Shown: positions 1 to 11,135 of the stretch, one piece after another
How the letters are laid out: the number at the start of each line of letters is the position of its first letter
Position numbering within the stretch: the first letter of the stretch is position 1
Assembly: GCF_020520425.1 (NCBI RefSeq)
Contig: NC_079491.1
Coordinates: 22,497,449-22,561,448, forward strand
Direction: 5' to 3'
Origin: Spinacia oleracea
Lineage: Eukaryota > Streptophyta > Magnoliopsida > Caryophyllales > Amaranthaceae
DNA length: 64,000 bases
Program-made: the position numbers and the translations under genes
Notes under the pieces: generated by a model
What the model was told of the DNA's origin: nothing
Database searches by the model: none
What the model saw: only the letters and a program-made list of their open reading frames with translations

Positions 1-348
1 TAAACACACGATCATTGTCAAAATGTAATTAGAGCTAGGGTTTGACTGTAATCAGTGTTTCCTATCCTTCGCATGGAACTAATCATTAAAATAGCCTCAG
101 GTAAATCTTTATCTTATTTTAGACCCACTAAGTCACCTTGAGATTATTAACTAATACAATAATACTCCATCCATCTCATAATAGTGTGCCCCTTTCTTTT
201 TGCACATTGTTTTAGGTAATTACTTGTAGTGTGATTATCAACTGTTTTAGGTAATTACTTGATGTGATGAGAGAGAGTGCAGTATTTTTTTTGGTTGAAT
301 GTGAGAGTGTGTTTTCCCATCACTTTAGGTAGTGGGATGAGAGAAGTA
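1..348. other. AT-rich non-coding sequence with a Stowaway-like fragment
   Basis: No gene is visible. From about 166 the sequence reads like a single diverged Stowaway end (TACTCCATCCATCTCATAA) without a matching right end. A short phrase, TTTTAGGTAATTACTTG, occurs twice at about 210-265, which suggests local duplication. Confidence 0.4.
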
Positions 349-643
349 CTCCCTCCGTCCCAACTTAATCGTCGCGCTATGCGATAAGTTATGGTAGGCT
401 TATCTTTTAAAAGTAGATGTTATGAGAGATAATAGAAGAACTATTTTGATTGAATGAGAGAGAATATGTGGCCATAACTTAAAATATTAGTGGCCCATGC
501 CATAAAAGGAAGTGTGGACGTAAATTTGGAGGAAGTATGGAGTATTAAAAAAATTAGTGGACTCTTGTCAAAATAGAAAGGGGGAAATTAAATTGGGACA
601 AAAACAAAAGGAAAGTGGGGACACTAAATTGGGATAAAGGGAG
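349..643. mobile_element. Stowaway-type MITE
   Basis: The left end reads CTCCCTCCGTCCCAACTTA and the right end, read from the other strand, CTCCCTTTATCCCAATTTA. Both lie next to TA dinucleotides (347-348 and 644-645). The CTCCCTCCGT terminus and TA duplication are the Stowaway (Tc1/mariner) signature. At 295 bp it has no coding capacity and would depend on a transposase supplied elsewhere. Confidence 0.75.
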
Positions 644-833
644 TACAACATTTTTGCAAAATTAAGCTTAGTTAATCAAAATTGTAAGATTGATCGAGTT
701 TACCGGCAAAACATTCGATAATACATGATAAAAGTTCAAAGACTGTAAATTGTGCCCCCATCCATTAGTAATATTAACGGTTACCTAATTACATACCTTT
801 CAAGTATCATTATCAATTTAAAATAATTAAGTG

Positions 834-1049
834 ATACTCCCTCTGTTCCATATTAGTTTTTTTACACTTCTATTTTTTTTGGGAAAGACCCCACAATTTT
901 AATACCTCTCATTTTCCACTACCAAGAAGTTAGGATCTTACACTATCTCACGTTCGAATTAAAAAAATACTACCCTGTCTTCTTTCACATCTACTTTTTC
1001 TATAAGATAATACCTCATTGTCTCCTTTCACGTCTATTTTTTAATAAAA
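834..1049. mobile_element. Truncated Stowaway-like left end
   Basis: TACTCCCTCTGTTCCATATTAG at 834 onward resembles a Stowaway left terminus, but no right terminus is found before the Helitron-like element at 1050. It may have been cut by that insertion or by a deletion. Confidence 0.35.
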
Positions 1050-1370
1050 TCAATACTATATATTAAAAGGCGTTTCTACAAATGTCTACATGTCACGTGT
1101 CGCTCTTCCTCAATCCAAATGTCCATGTTATCAATCCATTTTCACTTAAAAAATGAAATATGGTTTGCATAAGATCAAACCTGCGACCTGCAATTGAGCA
1201 TTATCCAATTGAGCTATAATATTTTACATGTTATATTTGTAAAATTAATATCAATACAATATAGAATAATGATCTTGTGAAAATAAATTCAAACGTAATT
1301 TCATTAAAGAATATAATAATTAATTGTTCTTCACATAATACTTCGGGGCATCGCCAGGGCCCAACTACTT
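1050..1370 (+). mobile_element. Short Helitron-like element
   Basis: It begins TCAATACTATATATTAAAAG, almost the same as the start of the element at 2940, and ends in a GC-rich hairpin-like stretch (CGGGGCATCGCCAGGGC, about 1344-1360). A TC start and a hairpin close to the 3' end are Helitron features. The exact 3' base is unclear because the expected CTRR end has diverged. An antisense tRNA-like segment lies at about 1170-1215. Confidence 0.45.
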
Positions 1371-2939
1371 ATACTTTACAAAAGCTTTGATAACCCAACT
1401 ACTAGTAATATTTGATAACCAACCAACTTATCTTCTAAAACTTTGTGCCATGAGGCCCCTGACAAGTGTCAAAACTATGAGGGAGTATTAATTTGTAGCC
1501 TAAAATCGTTTTATGTAATATATATGCAAAGAAACTACAAGGAACAGGTAAAAGGACCCGGTAACTTAGACCCAAATGATTCACATTTGAACTACTTTTT
1601 CATCTTATGGTGCAGTCGTGGAAAGAGCATGCTTTTGTGCAATGGTAAAGATAACGATACTTCAATATATCAATTTGTTTCGGCTTTATAAATTGTGTTC
1701 CTAACTGATCTAGTTAGTTAAATAAGTGTTAAGCTATGTCACTTACATTCTATAGTTGTTTCAATGGATTAAAACAAAGGAACTAAAACAGTAAAGTGGC
1801 TGAAATACATTGCAAATTGAGACATTATTGTTTAAAGGTGTGCTTATTTACATGTATTTATTAAAGGTGTGCGTGTGCTTTACTTATTATATACTTTGCA
1901 AAAGCTTACTTCTTATGTATATTTCAGGTGGATCCGGCTTTGATCCCCCAAGATGGTTTGGCGAAGAGAGGGCATCAGAGGAGTGAAACCTTTGATTGTC
2001 TTCATACAAATAGGTAATTTTTATTTCCTATACCATTTAAATTTAGTTGGCTGACACTTAGCCAAATACCCTTACTATGCGTGTATTAGTTTTATGCGGA
2101 GATCGAACCTGTGTAGCTGCGTGTTCTTGATATAATTTTTGTCATGCGTAATGCAAAAGGTAGTTTACTTGTACGAAGTATGCGTGAAAAAAATGCTTAA
2201 AAGGGACGCTAGTATTATCTGGACGCTAATTTTATTTTGTGTGATATATCATCAAAGTTATCAGGAACTTAAGATGAATCCTTTGTTCCCTTTCAGTAGT
2301 TTGACTAGAGTGAAAACTGAAAATTTGTGGAAAGATAAATAAAATAAAAACAGAAATAAGTTGATTGAGATTGAAATGAAGGGAAAAGAAGGTCAAGTAA
2401 TTAGCATCTCCCATAGGACAATTCCAGAGTATATAATATCACCAATCAGTTGCTTCAGAAAATTATATGCAGACTGAAACAATATTTCTGTTTGTGGGTT
2501 ATGGAGGTGTCGAAGAGGTTTTGGACACTTCTTAAAATTTTGGAATGCTTTTGTCCTTAAGATTCATAAAAATGTATGGTTAATAATGCTTATTTGCCGT
2601 AATTGTGCAAGCTTAAGGTAAATGTGACATCATTGTTTTCTTCTTGTGGAGATAATTGATAAAGGGAATAAAATTAAGGTCATTGAACTAGTATTCCTTT
2701 ATCAACAAATTAAACCAACCAATGATTATAATGGTCAGTAAAGGTCGTATCTACTAGCTTGGAGTTGTGAACTTCGTAGGAAAGTGTGAACCATAAGCTA
2801 GTTTGGATAAGGGGTTTCGTTTTGAAAAGAGTCACAAAAGAGGATTATTGATTTATTGTTTTAAAAAGAAGTTCAAGGTTTAAAAAAATCTAGGGGTTAG
2901 AATTTCAAATAGGGATAAAGAGGGAAGCTAGGAAATACA
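1371..2939. other. Non-coding interval with one exon-like fragment
   Basis: Mostly AT-rich with no convincing gene. At about 1929-2012 a stretch open in two frames is bounded by an acceptor-like ATTTCAG and a donor-like ATAGGTAAT, so it could be a captured host exon. I do not recognise either translation (one contains SGFDPPRWFGEE). Confidence 0.3.
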
Positions 2940-3214
2940 TCAATACTATATATTAAAAGATATTTCTAAGAAAGTTTTATATGACATATGTGGCGTTCTG
3001 CTTATGAGTGTCATTAATTTCATGTAATCTTCCAATACATAATTTTTTTGTCAAATATGGTTGCATAATGTTTGACCCCCAACCTTGAGTTTAAACATTA
3101 AAGCCTTCACCACTAAGACATGACACGTTTCATGTTATTATTGCGAAAAAAAATAAGTAAATACAATTGTTATTAGTGTAGCAACCCGGGGCATCCTCCG
3201 GACCTAAAAATTAG
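2940..3214 (+). mobile_element. Short non-autonomous Helitron
   Basis: Starts with TCAATACTATATATTAAAAG next to a host A and ends CTAAAAATTAG next to a host T. A hairpin (CCGGGG, loop CATC, CTCCGG; 3186-3201) lies 13 bases before the end. This TC start, hairpin and TAG end inserted between A and T is the Helitron pattern. No coding capacity. It shares its first 20 bases with the element at 1050. Confidence 0.55.
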
Positions 3215-3236
3215 TTGAGAATTAAAAACCATCAAA

Positions 3237-3828
3237 AACCATCGAGCATACTGTTGGTATACACTCACCTATTACTACTGCTAATCTTATTCTTTCTTCT
3301 GTACTACATAACGTCAAAGCAAGGAGCAGCAGTGCAAGCAGCAACAACAATGATCATGTTCAACCAGCAGTACAACATTCTAGAAGCTTCCCACATGATC
3401 AGTTTCATCACACACCTACAGCTCTAACAACTTGCCTTAAATCTAGGGAGTCAGTTAGTCATTCTGTTAGGCTGCATCCTTGTGTACATATAGAGTGCTC
3501 TCATTGGATGCAACACATCATCCTTAGAATGTATATATATTATTCTTGCTGTACGAATTCAATCATAAATCAAATAATAGAATTCTGTTTGATCAAGTTC
3601 TTAGAACTCTCTCTCTCTCAAAGTTTACTGTAATACAGTTTTAGCAAAGAAATCAACCTAAGTGTTGATTTCTAATACATACCAACTGCTTGTTGGTTCA
3701 GTGCGTGTTCGATCCCCTACAGTAACAACTTGGAGGGGACTGGAACCTAACCACCCTAACTCGCCCCGAATCCGGATTAGCCCTAAGGGTAAACTGGGTG
3801 TTGACACCAAAAAAAAAAAAAGAAAAAA
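3237..3828 (+). mobile_element. Chimeric retroposon with copia-LTR-like and SINE-like parts
   Basis: A 13-bp direct repeat, AAAAACCATCAAA, flanks this stretch (3224-3236 and 3829-3841), and the right end is an A-rich tail, as expected of target-primed reverse transcription. The left two-thirds resembles the 3' part of a Ty1/copia LTR. The last 160 bp (about 3670-3808) looks like a tRNA-derived SINE, with TTGGTTCAGT and GTTCGATCC resembling A and B boxes, although the boxes are too close together for a normal tRNA-type promoter. Family assignment is uncertain. Confidence 0.45.
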
Positions 3829-4188
3829 AAAAACCATCAAACATAAACCAAACAGCTAGATTAAGCAAGTCCGCCCTAGTCACCTCTTTCGACTTAATTA
3901 GGCAGTAAAATTATCAAATTGAACGGTCTAGACTTTTATTAGACGACAATAATCATGCAAGATTATAGACTAATCCGGAACATAGGGATAAGGTTCAACT
4001 TAATGAATGACCATGAAACAAAGTCAGAGGCATCAAGCATACATCAATTTGTGCACTATTGAAGTATTGAACAAGCAAACACCCTAAGTTTTCAACGATT
4101 TACTTGAAAACTCCCCAACAAAAGTCCCAAGTCAACCCGTAACAAAGACAACCAGGCTTCCAACCAACCCCCACTGAAAGCACTACTA

Positions 4189-4782
4189 GAGGTGAAGCCA
4201 GAATTTTTGTACAAGGAGGGCCGAAATTTGTACAGGAATACTTGTCTAATTCCCTAAAATAAAATACTAGAATTTCAATATATCAAACCAACTATTTTTT
4301 TTTGTTGTTGTTTAGTATCGTAGAATGTAAATTGACCTAAAATTCTTAATATTTTAAAATACTAACACTAAAATACTTGGACACCTGCTTAGTACCGTTA
4401 AATATAAAATATCTAGGTAATAACAGTTAAGTATTTACTTTGTAAATATTTACTTTGGACAACATAACTTATTCTCTACCTCCATACTATAACAATAAAA
4501 GTAATGAAAATTACTCAAAGACAATAAAACAAGTTTGAAAAATGAATATAAGTCCATAATGGGTTTCGTAAACAAGGAACAATAGATGTATCAAATTAAG
4601 AATAAAAATGCTACATAGAAAAGCCTAGTAGGAATCGAACATGCAACTAGCAACATGACAACTTGTTATTACTACCAACTCAGCTAAATAAAATGGATAG
4701 TTTATAGCTGCAACTTTAATTATATATCTACAATCTCGTTGGGGCCATGGCCTACCAAGGCCCCCATATAGCTTCGCCACTG
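4189..4782. mobile_element. MULE-type MITE with 9-10 bp duplication
   Basis: AGCACTACTA is repeated on both sides (4179-4188 and 4783-4792). The ends are short imperfect inverted repeats (GAGGTGAAGCCA on the left, TGGCGAAGCTA read from the right). A 9-10 bp duplication suggests a Mutator-like non-autonomous element. The interior is AT-rich and contains an antisense tRNA-like stretch near 4625-4690. No protein is encoded. Confidence 0.6.
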
Positions 4783-5143
4783 AGCACTACTAACTCATGT
4801 TGTTGAAAACTAATTTGATCACTATGTATTGGAAAGAAGTATTCATTTCCAAGAAGTCAAAGTAGAAATTTAAAATCAAGTCATTGCTAGTTTCATCATA
4901 ACTATCAAATCTATAGACAAATCATTCCACAAGACAATGATCAATAAAATAACAACCAACAAGCTCAATCTTAGAAAATCTAGAAAAATCAAAAGAAACA
5001 AGGTAAAATAGAGATTGAAGATCAAAATTACATATTTTTGGGGTTTTTTGATTAATGGAAGAACAACAAACAAAGCTAGAAATAAACAATGAAAATTAGA
5101 AGAAAAGTTAGGGAGATTTTACCAATGAAGCTTCAAATCTAAG

Positions 5144-5458
5144 GGCTTGTTTGGTTGACATGGGAATTTAATTTCCATAGGAAGTTGTAATTCAAGGGAA
5201 ATTAGTTCCCTTGTTAAATTCATGGGAGTTTCTCTAAGTTGTTTGGTTGGCAACATGAGAATTAGAAATTCCCATGATCTTTGATTGACCAAGGGGGGGC
5301 TAGGTATTTACTTCCCATGTTTTGTAGGAATTCAAAATTCCCATGAATTCCAACTTCCTCCATTTCTACTTTTTTATGTCAACCAAACAACTAGCCAATC
5401 TATAAATTCCCATGAATTCCCGCTTCTCCCATTTTTAAATGTCAACCAAACAACCCCC
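5144..5458. mobile_element. MITE with GGCTTGTTTGG inverted repeats
   Basis: The left end is GGCTTGTTTGGTTGACAT and the right end, read on the other strand, GGGGGTTGTTTGGTTGACAT. Both are flanked by AAG (5141-5143, 5459-5461). The interior is rich in ATTCCCATGAATTCC-type repeats that can pair with each other. The 3-bp duplication and terminus suit PIF/Harbinger-like MITEs, but the superfamily is not certain. It ends 28 bp before the CACTA element. Confidence 0.6.
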
Positions 5459-5507
5459 AAGAGTATTCCAGATCCCCAGAACAATTCACTAGTAGAAAAA
5501 ACCCTTA

Positions 5508-5885
5508 TTGCAGCGGGCTTTTAGACCCCTGTTGCAGCGTACATCGTATGCTGCAACTGGGGGGCCTGCAACAACTCTGAACTTGTTGCAGCGTACAAGT
5601 TCGCTGCAAAAAGTGATTTGTTGCAGCGGGCTTTTAGATGTACGCTGCAACAAGTGCCAAAAAATTGGCAAAATTTTGGACTTGTTGCAGCGTACATATA
5701 AAAGCCCGCTGCAACACACTCAACTTTTTGCAGCGTACATTTATTTGTACGCTGCAACAAGTCTGAATTACTCAATTTTTTGCAGCGTACATTTATTTGT
5801 ACGCTGCAACAAGTCTGAATTTTTGCGAAATTTTTTTCCCTTGTTGCAGCGTACAACATATATGTACGCTGCAAAAAAGCACTTT
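5508..5885. repeat. Left subterminal repeats of the CACTA element
   Basis: About a dozen copies of TTGCAGCGTACA or its complement TGTACGCTGCAA occur here, often as head-to-head palindromes 25-35 bp long. In CACTA elements such subterminal motifs are the binding sites of the TNPA-type protein and set the excision context. Overlapping open frames on both strands here are by-products of the repeats. Confidence 0.85.
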
Positions 5886-6143
5886 TGGCGGGAAAATTCT
5901 AATTTTGTTTAGGGATACCTAGAGTGCCTTGCACCAAATATAGAAACCTGTCAAAACAATAATAGAATAACGCAACCTGTATAACAAATATAAAAACAAC
6001 AACTGGAGTTTTGTATATATCCCAAAACCAAAAGTGCACATACCGATACATTTAAATATATTTACGTTCCAATTTCAACGTACGCATACATTTTAACATA
6101 AAAGATTGTTCTATAACATCTAAACCAACACGATCAAACGCCC

Positions 6144-7564
6144 TCAGGTCAATAATAAATACTTGGTGGTAAAAAACTTCGCCCATTGCTCACGAACCAC
6201 ATCAATTTCCTCACTAGCATAAGGCGCAGTCCTCGGAGTATAGACCTTACAAAAACAAAAAATTGATGGAGCATTAGATCGATTAAATGCAAATGAAATG
6301 TCACATTTTAACATTCAAGCAACTAATGACAATGTATTAATAGTCTAGAATACGAATCAATTAGTTACTTAATTACCTCATCTAGCCGGCCTTCATAGTC
6401 ATGTTGTAACGTGACTATCTCTAACATGAACTTCATAACGTAATAGCCACACTCAGTTCCGCCGATTTGTTGAGCACACTGATTAAGAAACATAATACTT
6501 TATCTTGCAAGGCCAATAATTAATAAAAACAAAGCAAAAAGCTAATTAAGAAACATGTTATACCTCTATATGAATGGGTTTACACGACTTAAAACTCGTT
6601 TTATTCGGACAATGCCCACCATTGCACTTGTACACTTGGTATGCCCTAGAAAATTAACGAAACATGGGTACTCATGAATATGATTTTGGCTTAGGTTTCT
6701 TAAAGACTAATGTAATTTGTAAGCAAAAGAACTTACAAACTCAAGATTCCCCATGCATAATCTGTTCGACGTGGATCTCTAGCAGAATCGAAAATATATA
6801 CATAACCTCTACGTAGGTCCATCACGTATAAATTCCAATGATTTCTGTATAATTTATAAATGATATATTAAATATTTAATAACAATAATAATTAATATTT
6901 TATATGAAACTTATATAATATAACACACTTACTCTTGATTATATGGGATTAAAAACCAATTAGTTAGGTTAGGATTACCCATCTTCTCCTTTTCAATTTC
7001 AGCTTGGAAAATGTTTTTCAAATACATTGTTGGCGCTCCAGGGTCGGCCTTGATTCTAGTGCTTGACATAATCTCGGGACAAATGAACGAAATCCGAGAC
7101 ATTTCAAATGATTTGGCATGATCGTGCAATAAACACCTACAAAATAAACAAGATTACACTATTAAGATCGATAAAGAGAAAAAACTTCAAAGAAATAATA
7201 GTTATATTAACAACAATAAAACATTTAATTACAATATGTAGACTTGGATCGCTGAAATGTTTAAGCACGCCCCGCGAAGGAACTCTCCTATATCAGACGC
7301 AGTTATGTATGTTTCTTGATCAAAATCCGAGTGCCAAACTGAGGCCGCCAATGGGATGGTAGTATTATCATATATATCATCAGGCGCCGAAGTCATGATA
7401 AACTGCAAGTATTTGCATGACGGGCCAAGACCTTGAATTGCATCGTGTACAAGTCCCGCTTTCTTGCTTTTGGTGGTTGATTCTTGTGTTTTACGATCAC
7501 AACTACCCACGACCTCTAAGTTGGACTTAGGCTTAGAATTCGACTTCTTTGGATGCGAAAATTC
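6144..7564 (-). CDS. Ulp1-type cysteine protease domain carried by the CACTA element
   Basis: Six exons with agreeing phases can be read on the minus strand: 7564-7233, 7136-6933, 6844-6737, 6645-6564, 6478-6377 and 6245-6144 (stop TGA). The translation has the Ulp1/C48 layout: NHWNLYVMD with the catalytic His (exon 3), FDSA with the Asp, and CAQQIGGTECGYYVMKF with the oxyanion Gln and nucleophilic Cys (exon 5). It ends VREQWAKFFTTKYLLLT. This family removes SUMO-like modifiers, and plant transposons repeatedly carry such domains for an unproven role. No independent start codon is evident upstream: the first exon opens directly after an acceptor, in phase with the TNP2-like exon at 8757, so the protease may be the C-terminal part of one protein. 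All catalytic residues are present, so it could be active if expressed. Confidence 0.85.
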
Positions 7565-7585
7565 CTATAACAATAGTCAATTAAC

Positions 7586-8737
7586 ATTAGTCATGTAATA
7601 AGAATCAAATGAGTCCTTAGGTTCTTTAGTTCAAATTTGGGAGCGAAAATGTCATTTTAGCTCAATATATGACCTATAACGACCCAACGAGCCTTAAATG
7701 TGCATAAATAGGTTCGAATGAGTTTTAGAAACTTAAAACTATGCATATTAGTCATGTAATAAGAATCAAATGAGTCCTTAGGTTCTTTAGTTCAAATTTG
7801 GGAGCGAAAATGTCATTTTAGCTCAATATATGACCTATAACGACCCAACGAGCCTTAAATGTGCATAATTAGGTTCGAATGAGTTTTAGAAACTTAAAAC
7901 TATGCATATTAGTCGTGTAATAAGAATCAAATGAGTCCTTAGGTTCTTTAGTTCAAAGTTGGGAGCGAAAATGTCATTTTAGCTCAATATATGACCTATA
8001 ACGACCCAACGAGCCTTAAATGTGCATAAATAGGTTCGAATGAGTTTTAGAAACTTAAAACTATGCATATTAGTCATGTAATAAGAATCAAATGAGTCCT
8101 TAGGTTCTTTAGTTCAAAGTTGGGAGCGGAAATGTCATTTTAGCTCTATATATGACCTATAACGACCCAACGAGCCATAAATGTGCATAAATAGGTTCGA
8201 ATTAGTTTTAGAAACTTAAAACTATGCATATTAGTCATGTAATAAGAATCAAATGAGTCCTTAGGTTCTTTAGTTCAAAGTTGGGAGCGGAAATGTCATT
8301 TTAGCTCAATATATGACCTATAACGACCCAACGAGCCTTAAATGTGCATAAATAGGTTCGAATGAGTTTTAGAAACTTAAAACTATGCATATTAGTCGTG
8401 TAATAAGAATCAAATGAGTCCTTATGTTCTTTAGTTCAAATTTGGGAGCGAAAATGTCATTTTAGCTCAATATATGACCTATAACGACCCAACGAGCCTT
8501 AAATGTGCATAATTAGGTTCGAATGAGTTTTAGAAACTTAAAACTATGCATATTAGTCATGTAATAAGATTAAAATGAGTGTTTAGGTTCTTTAGTTCAA
8601 AGTTGGGAGCGAAAATGTCATTTTAGCTCAATATATGACCTATAACGACCCAACGAGCCTTAAATGTGCATAATTAGGTTCGAATGAGTTTTAGAAACTT
8701 AAAACTATGCATATTAGTCGTGTAATAAGAATCAAAT
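7586..8737. repeat. 161-bp tandem array, seven full copies plus a partial copy
   Basis: Copies starting ATTAGTCATGTAATAAG or ATTAGTCGTGTAATAAG begin at 7586, 7747, 7908, 8069, 8230, 8391, 8552 and 8713, each 161 bp apart. Copies differ by only a few bases, so expansion was recent or is homogenised. The array fills most of the putative intron (7565-8756) between the TNP2-like and Ulp1-like coding parts. Confidence 0.95.
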
Positions 8738-8756
8738 TTTTTATTCGTTCATAAAC

Positions 8757-10243
8757 CTGTGATCCTGTCAAAGGCGTACGAGCTACTCTTTCCTCGTGTA
8801 ACCCATTGAATTCTTTCTTCTTCTTACGATAAGGGTGATATCGACTGAGGTGCTTCCTGAAATCTGGGTAAACATTTTTCTTGAAATTATGCAACCATGT
8901 GGGCTTCATGTCCTCTTCACATATAGGGCATGCTTGTTCTCCTTTGGTTTTGTATCCAGACAAGTTTCCATATGCCGGAAAATCATTTATGGTACAAAAA
9001 ACCATAGCTCGCAATGTAAAGCTTGAATTGGTGTGTGCATCGAACATTGAAACACCTTCATTCCACAATAATTTCAAATCATCTATGAGTGGAGCCAGGT
9101 ACACATCTATGTCATTTCCAGGTTGCTTAGGCCCCGAGATGAGGAGTGATAACATGATATGCTTCCGCTTCATACACAGCCATGGAGGAAGATTATAAAT
9201 TGCTAGAAGAACCGGCCATGTGCTATGTTGACTGCTTAGAGTTCCATATGGATTCACACCATCTGCACATAAAGCAAGCCTTAGATTTCTAACCTCCTTA
9301 CCAAATTCAGGATATTTCTTATCAATATTTCTCCATTGAACAGAATCTGCAGGATGTCGAAGGAGTCCATCTTTCTTCCTCACTTCCGCATGCCACCTTA
9401 AGTTTTTTGCTTGTTTCTTCAATGAAAACATACGCTCAAACCTAGGTATGATTGGAAGATACCACAAAGACTTAGCAGGCGGGCCCCTCTTAGCTGAATT
9501 TGCCCCTTTGCGTTTGTAACGAGATGCGCCGCATGTTGGACACTCATCCAAATGTTCATGCTCTTTTCTGTAAAGCATACAATCATTTGGGCAAGCATCT
9601 ATCTTGTCGACCTCTAAGCCTAAGGGACACATCAATTTCCTGGCATAATAGGTAGAGGTGGGATATCATTCCCTTCCGGCAAAAATTCACCTACCCACTC
9701 CAATAAGGTGTCAAAGTGTTCATCTCTCCAACCACCTTTACATTTGAGGTTGTAAAGTATTGACACACATTCCAACTTGCTGAATTTTGTACAACCGGGA
9801 TACAATGGAGTTTCAGCAGCCTTTGATACTTGTTCGAACATCTGAGGTCGTTCGTCCAAGTGATCTTTCAGCCCATCCATCATCTCATTTATTTCATCAT
9901 CTTCTTCCTCATCATCATCCGTCTCATTATTCTCATAAATATCATCATCACTCTCATTACTCTGAACATCAAATTCATGGACACTAGAACTTGGACGATC
10001 AGGTATTGTTTCACCATGCCAAAACCAAACATGGTAATCTTGCTTAAACCCACGGCGAAATAAATGATCCTCAATTTCATCAATGTCACCTAACCGCTTG
10101 ATATTGTTACAATCACGGCAGGGACAATAGATTTTTTCGGCTTTTGTACTCCGTTGGTGTGCTAAAGCACATCTAATGAACTCTGCGACCCCACTCAAGT
10201 ATTCTGCCGTAGTATGGTCACCATACATCCAACGACGACTCAT
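8757..10243 (-). pseudogene. TNP2-like CACTA transposase, N-terminal half, frameshifted
   Basis: Start chosen at 10243, giving MSRRWMYGDHTTAEYL. Residues 1 to about 85 form the transposase-associated domain (CPCRDCNN, then RRGFKQDYHVWFWHGE), followed by an acidic Asp/Glu stretch. The Transposase_21 (tnp2) region then reads CPLGLEVDKIDACPNDC, CPTCGASRYKRKG, LRWHAEVRKKDGLLRHPADS and GEQACPICEEDM. Near 9645 the frame shifts by one base; the downstream frame reads YYARKLMCPLG, the family's usual wording, so this is a real disruption or a sequencing error. The open frame stops matching at LTGSQ (8757), beside a donor-like GT. The second half of tnp2 is absent from the element, replaced by the tandem array and Ulp1 exons. 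Confidence 0.88.
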
Positions 10244-10273
10244 TACTAATAACAACAACAAAAGGTTCCACAC

Positions 10274-11130
10274 ATAAACACATATATTAAGAAGTCACAA
10301 AATCATTAAGAAGTTCCGCAAATCTTTGGTTACATCATTTAAGTTTATCAATGCTTCACTGAAGTGATATTAGAAGTCCAAAAACAGTCCTAATAAGTAA
10401 AACGGAATGGATACTTAAGCATAGAATACTAATGTACACGTTTTATTATTACACTTACTATACTTATCCAAATTTTATTTATCGTAAAAATGATATGCAC
10501 TTACTGTACTATTGATTTCAACTTTCAAAAGAGGAAAAGAGAAATTTTATGAAGATAATTAGATATATCAATACCTTATGCAATTGTTGAAATTCGAACA
10601 AGCACGATGATAGATTATGCTGGCAGTACGATCATCGCCCCTCTCTTCAACCATATGCGTATCTACCCATCTTCACAATTAACTGCAAATTAAAGAAATA
10701 ATTGAAAAACAGCCAAAAAAATCAAAATAAAAACGAAAATCAAAACGAAAATCAAAACGAAACTCAAAACGAAAATCAAAACGAAAATCAAACGAAAATA
10801 GTTCGAGGGCCAAATTCAGATATTTCTCATAGAATGCATGTAACAGGAAATTAACTATCTACCACATCACCACGTAGCAATCACATTATTCAAGTTATTG
10901 GCATTAACGCAGCATTCAAGTGCGGAACTAAGTGCTTACGTAACCTCGGGGAAGGAAGAAGGGTAATGCCAGAATAAAATCCTGTAACCTGGGCTGTAAG
11001 AAGCCTTTCATATATGCTGATAGGCTTCAGTCGGCAAAAATGTGGTGTTATTTATCCTTTAAACCTATTGGAATCAGATATCTCTTTTGCCTAATAATGG
11101 AGGAGGTTGAAAAATACTCTAGGAACTTCC
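10274..11130. other. CACTA 5' leader, AAACGAAAATC repeats and unrecognised segment
   Basis: No gene is supported. At 10725-10800 the phrase AAACGAAAATC repeats about seven times. A very similar tract lies at 24765-24850 on the far side of the nested insertions. From about 10801 to the gypsy insertion the composition changes and a short open stretch begins MEEVEKYSRNFLYS, continuing after the gypsy element. I cannot identify it. Confidence 0.5.
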
Positions 11131-11135
11131 TTTAC

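Noticed and set aside
1165-1215. Possible tRNA gene
   Set aside because: A and B box-like words are present, but no complete cloverleaf can be drawn and the stretch is inside a Helitron-like element.
5489-5912. Overlapping open frames of 76-134 codons on both strands
   Set aside because: They follow from the palindromic GCAGCGTACA subterminal repeats of the CACTA element and have no protein-like composition.
7586-8737. Regular array considered as CRISPR-like
   Set aside because: Copies are contiguous with no unique spacers, the unit is 161 bp, and the DNA is a plant transposon.
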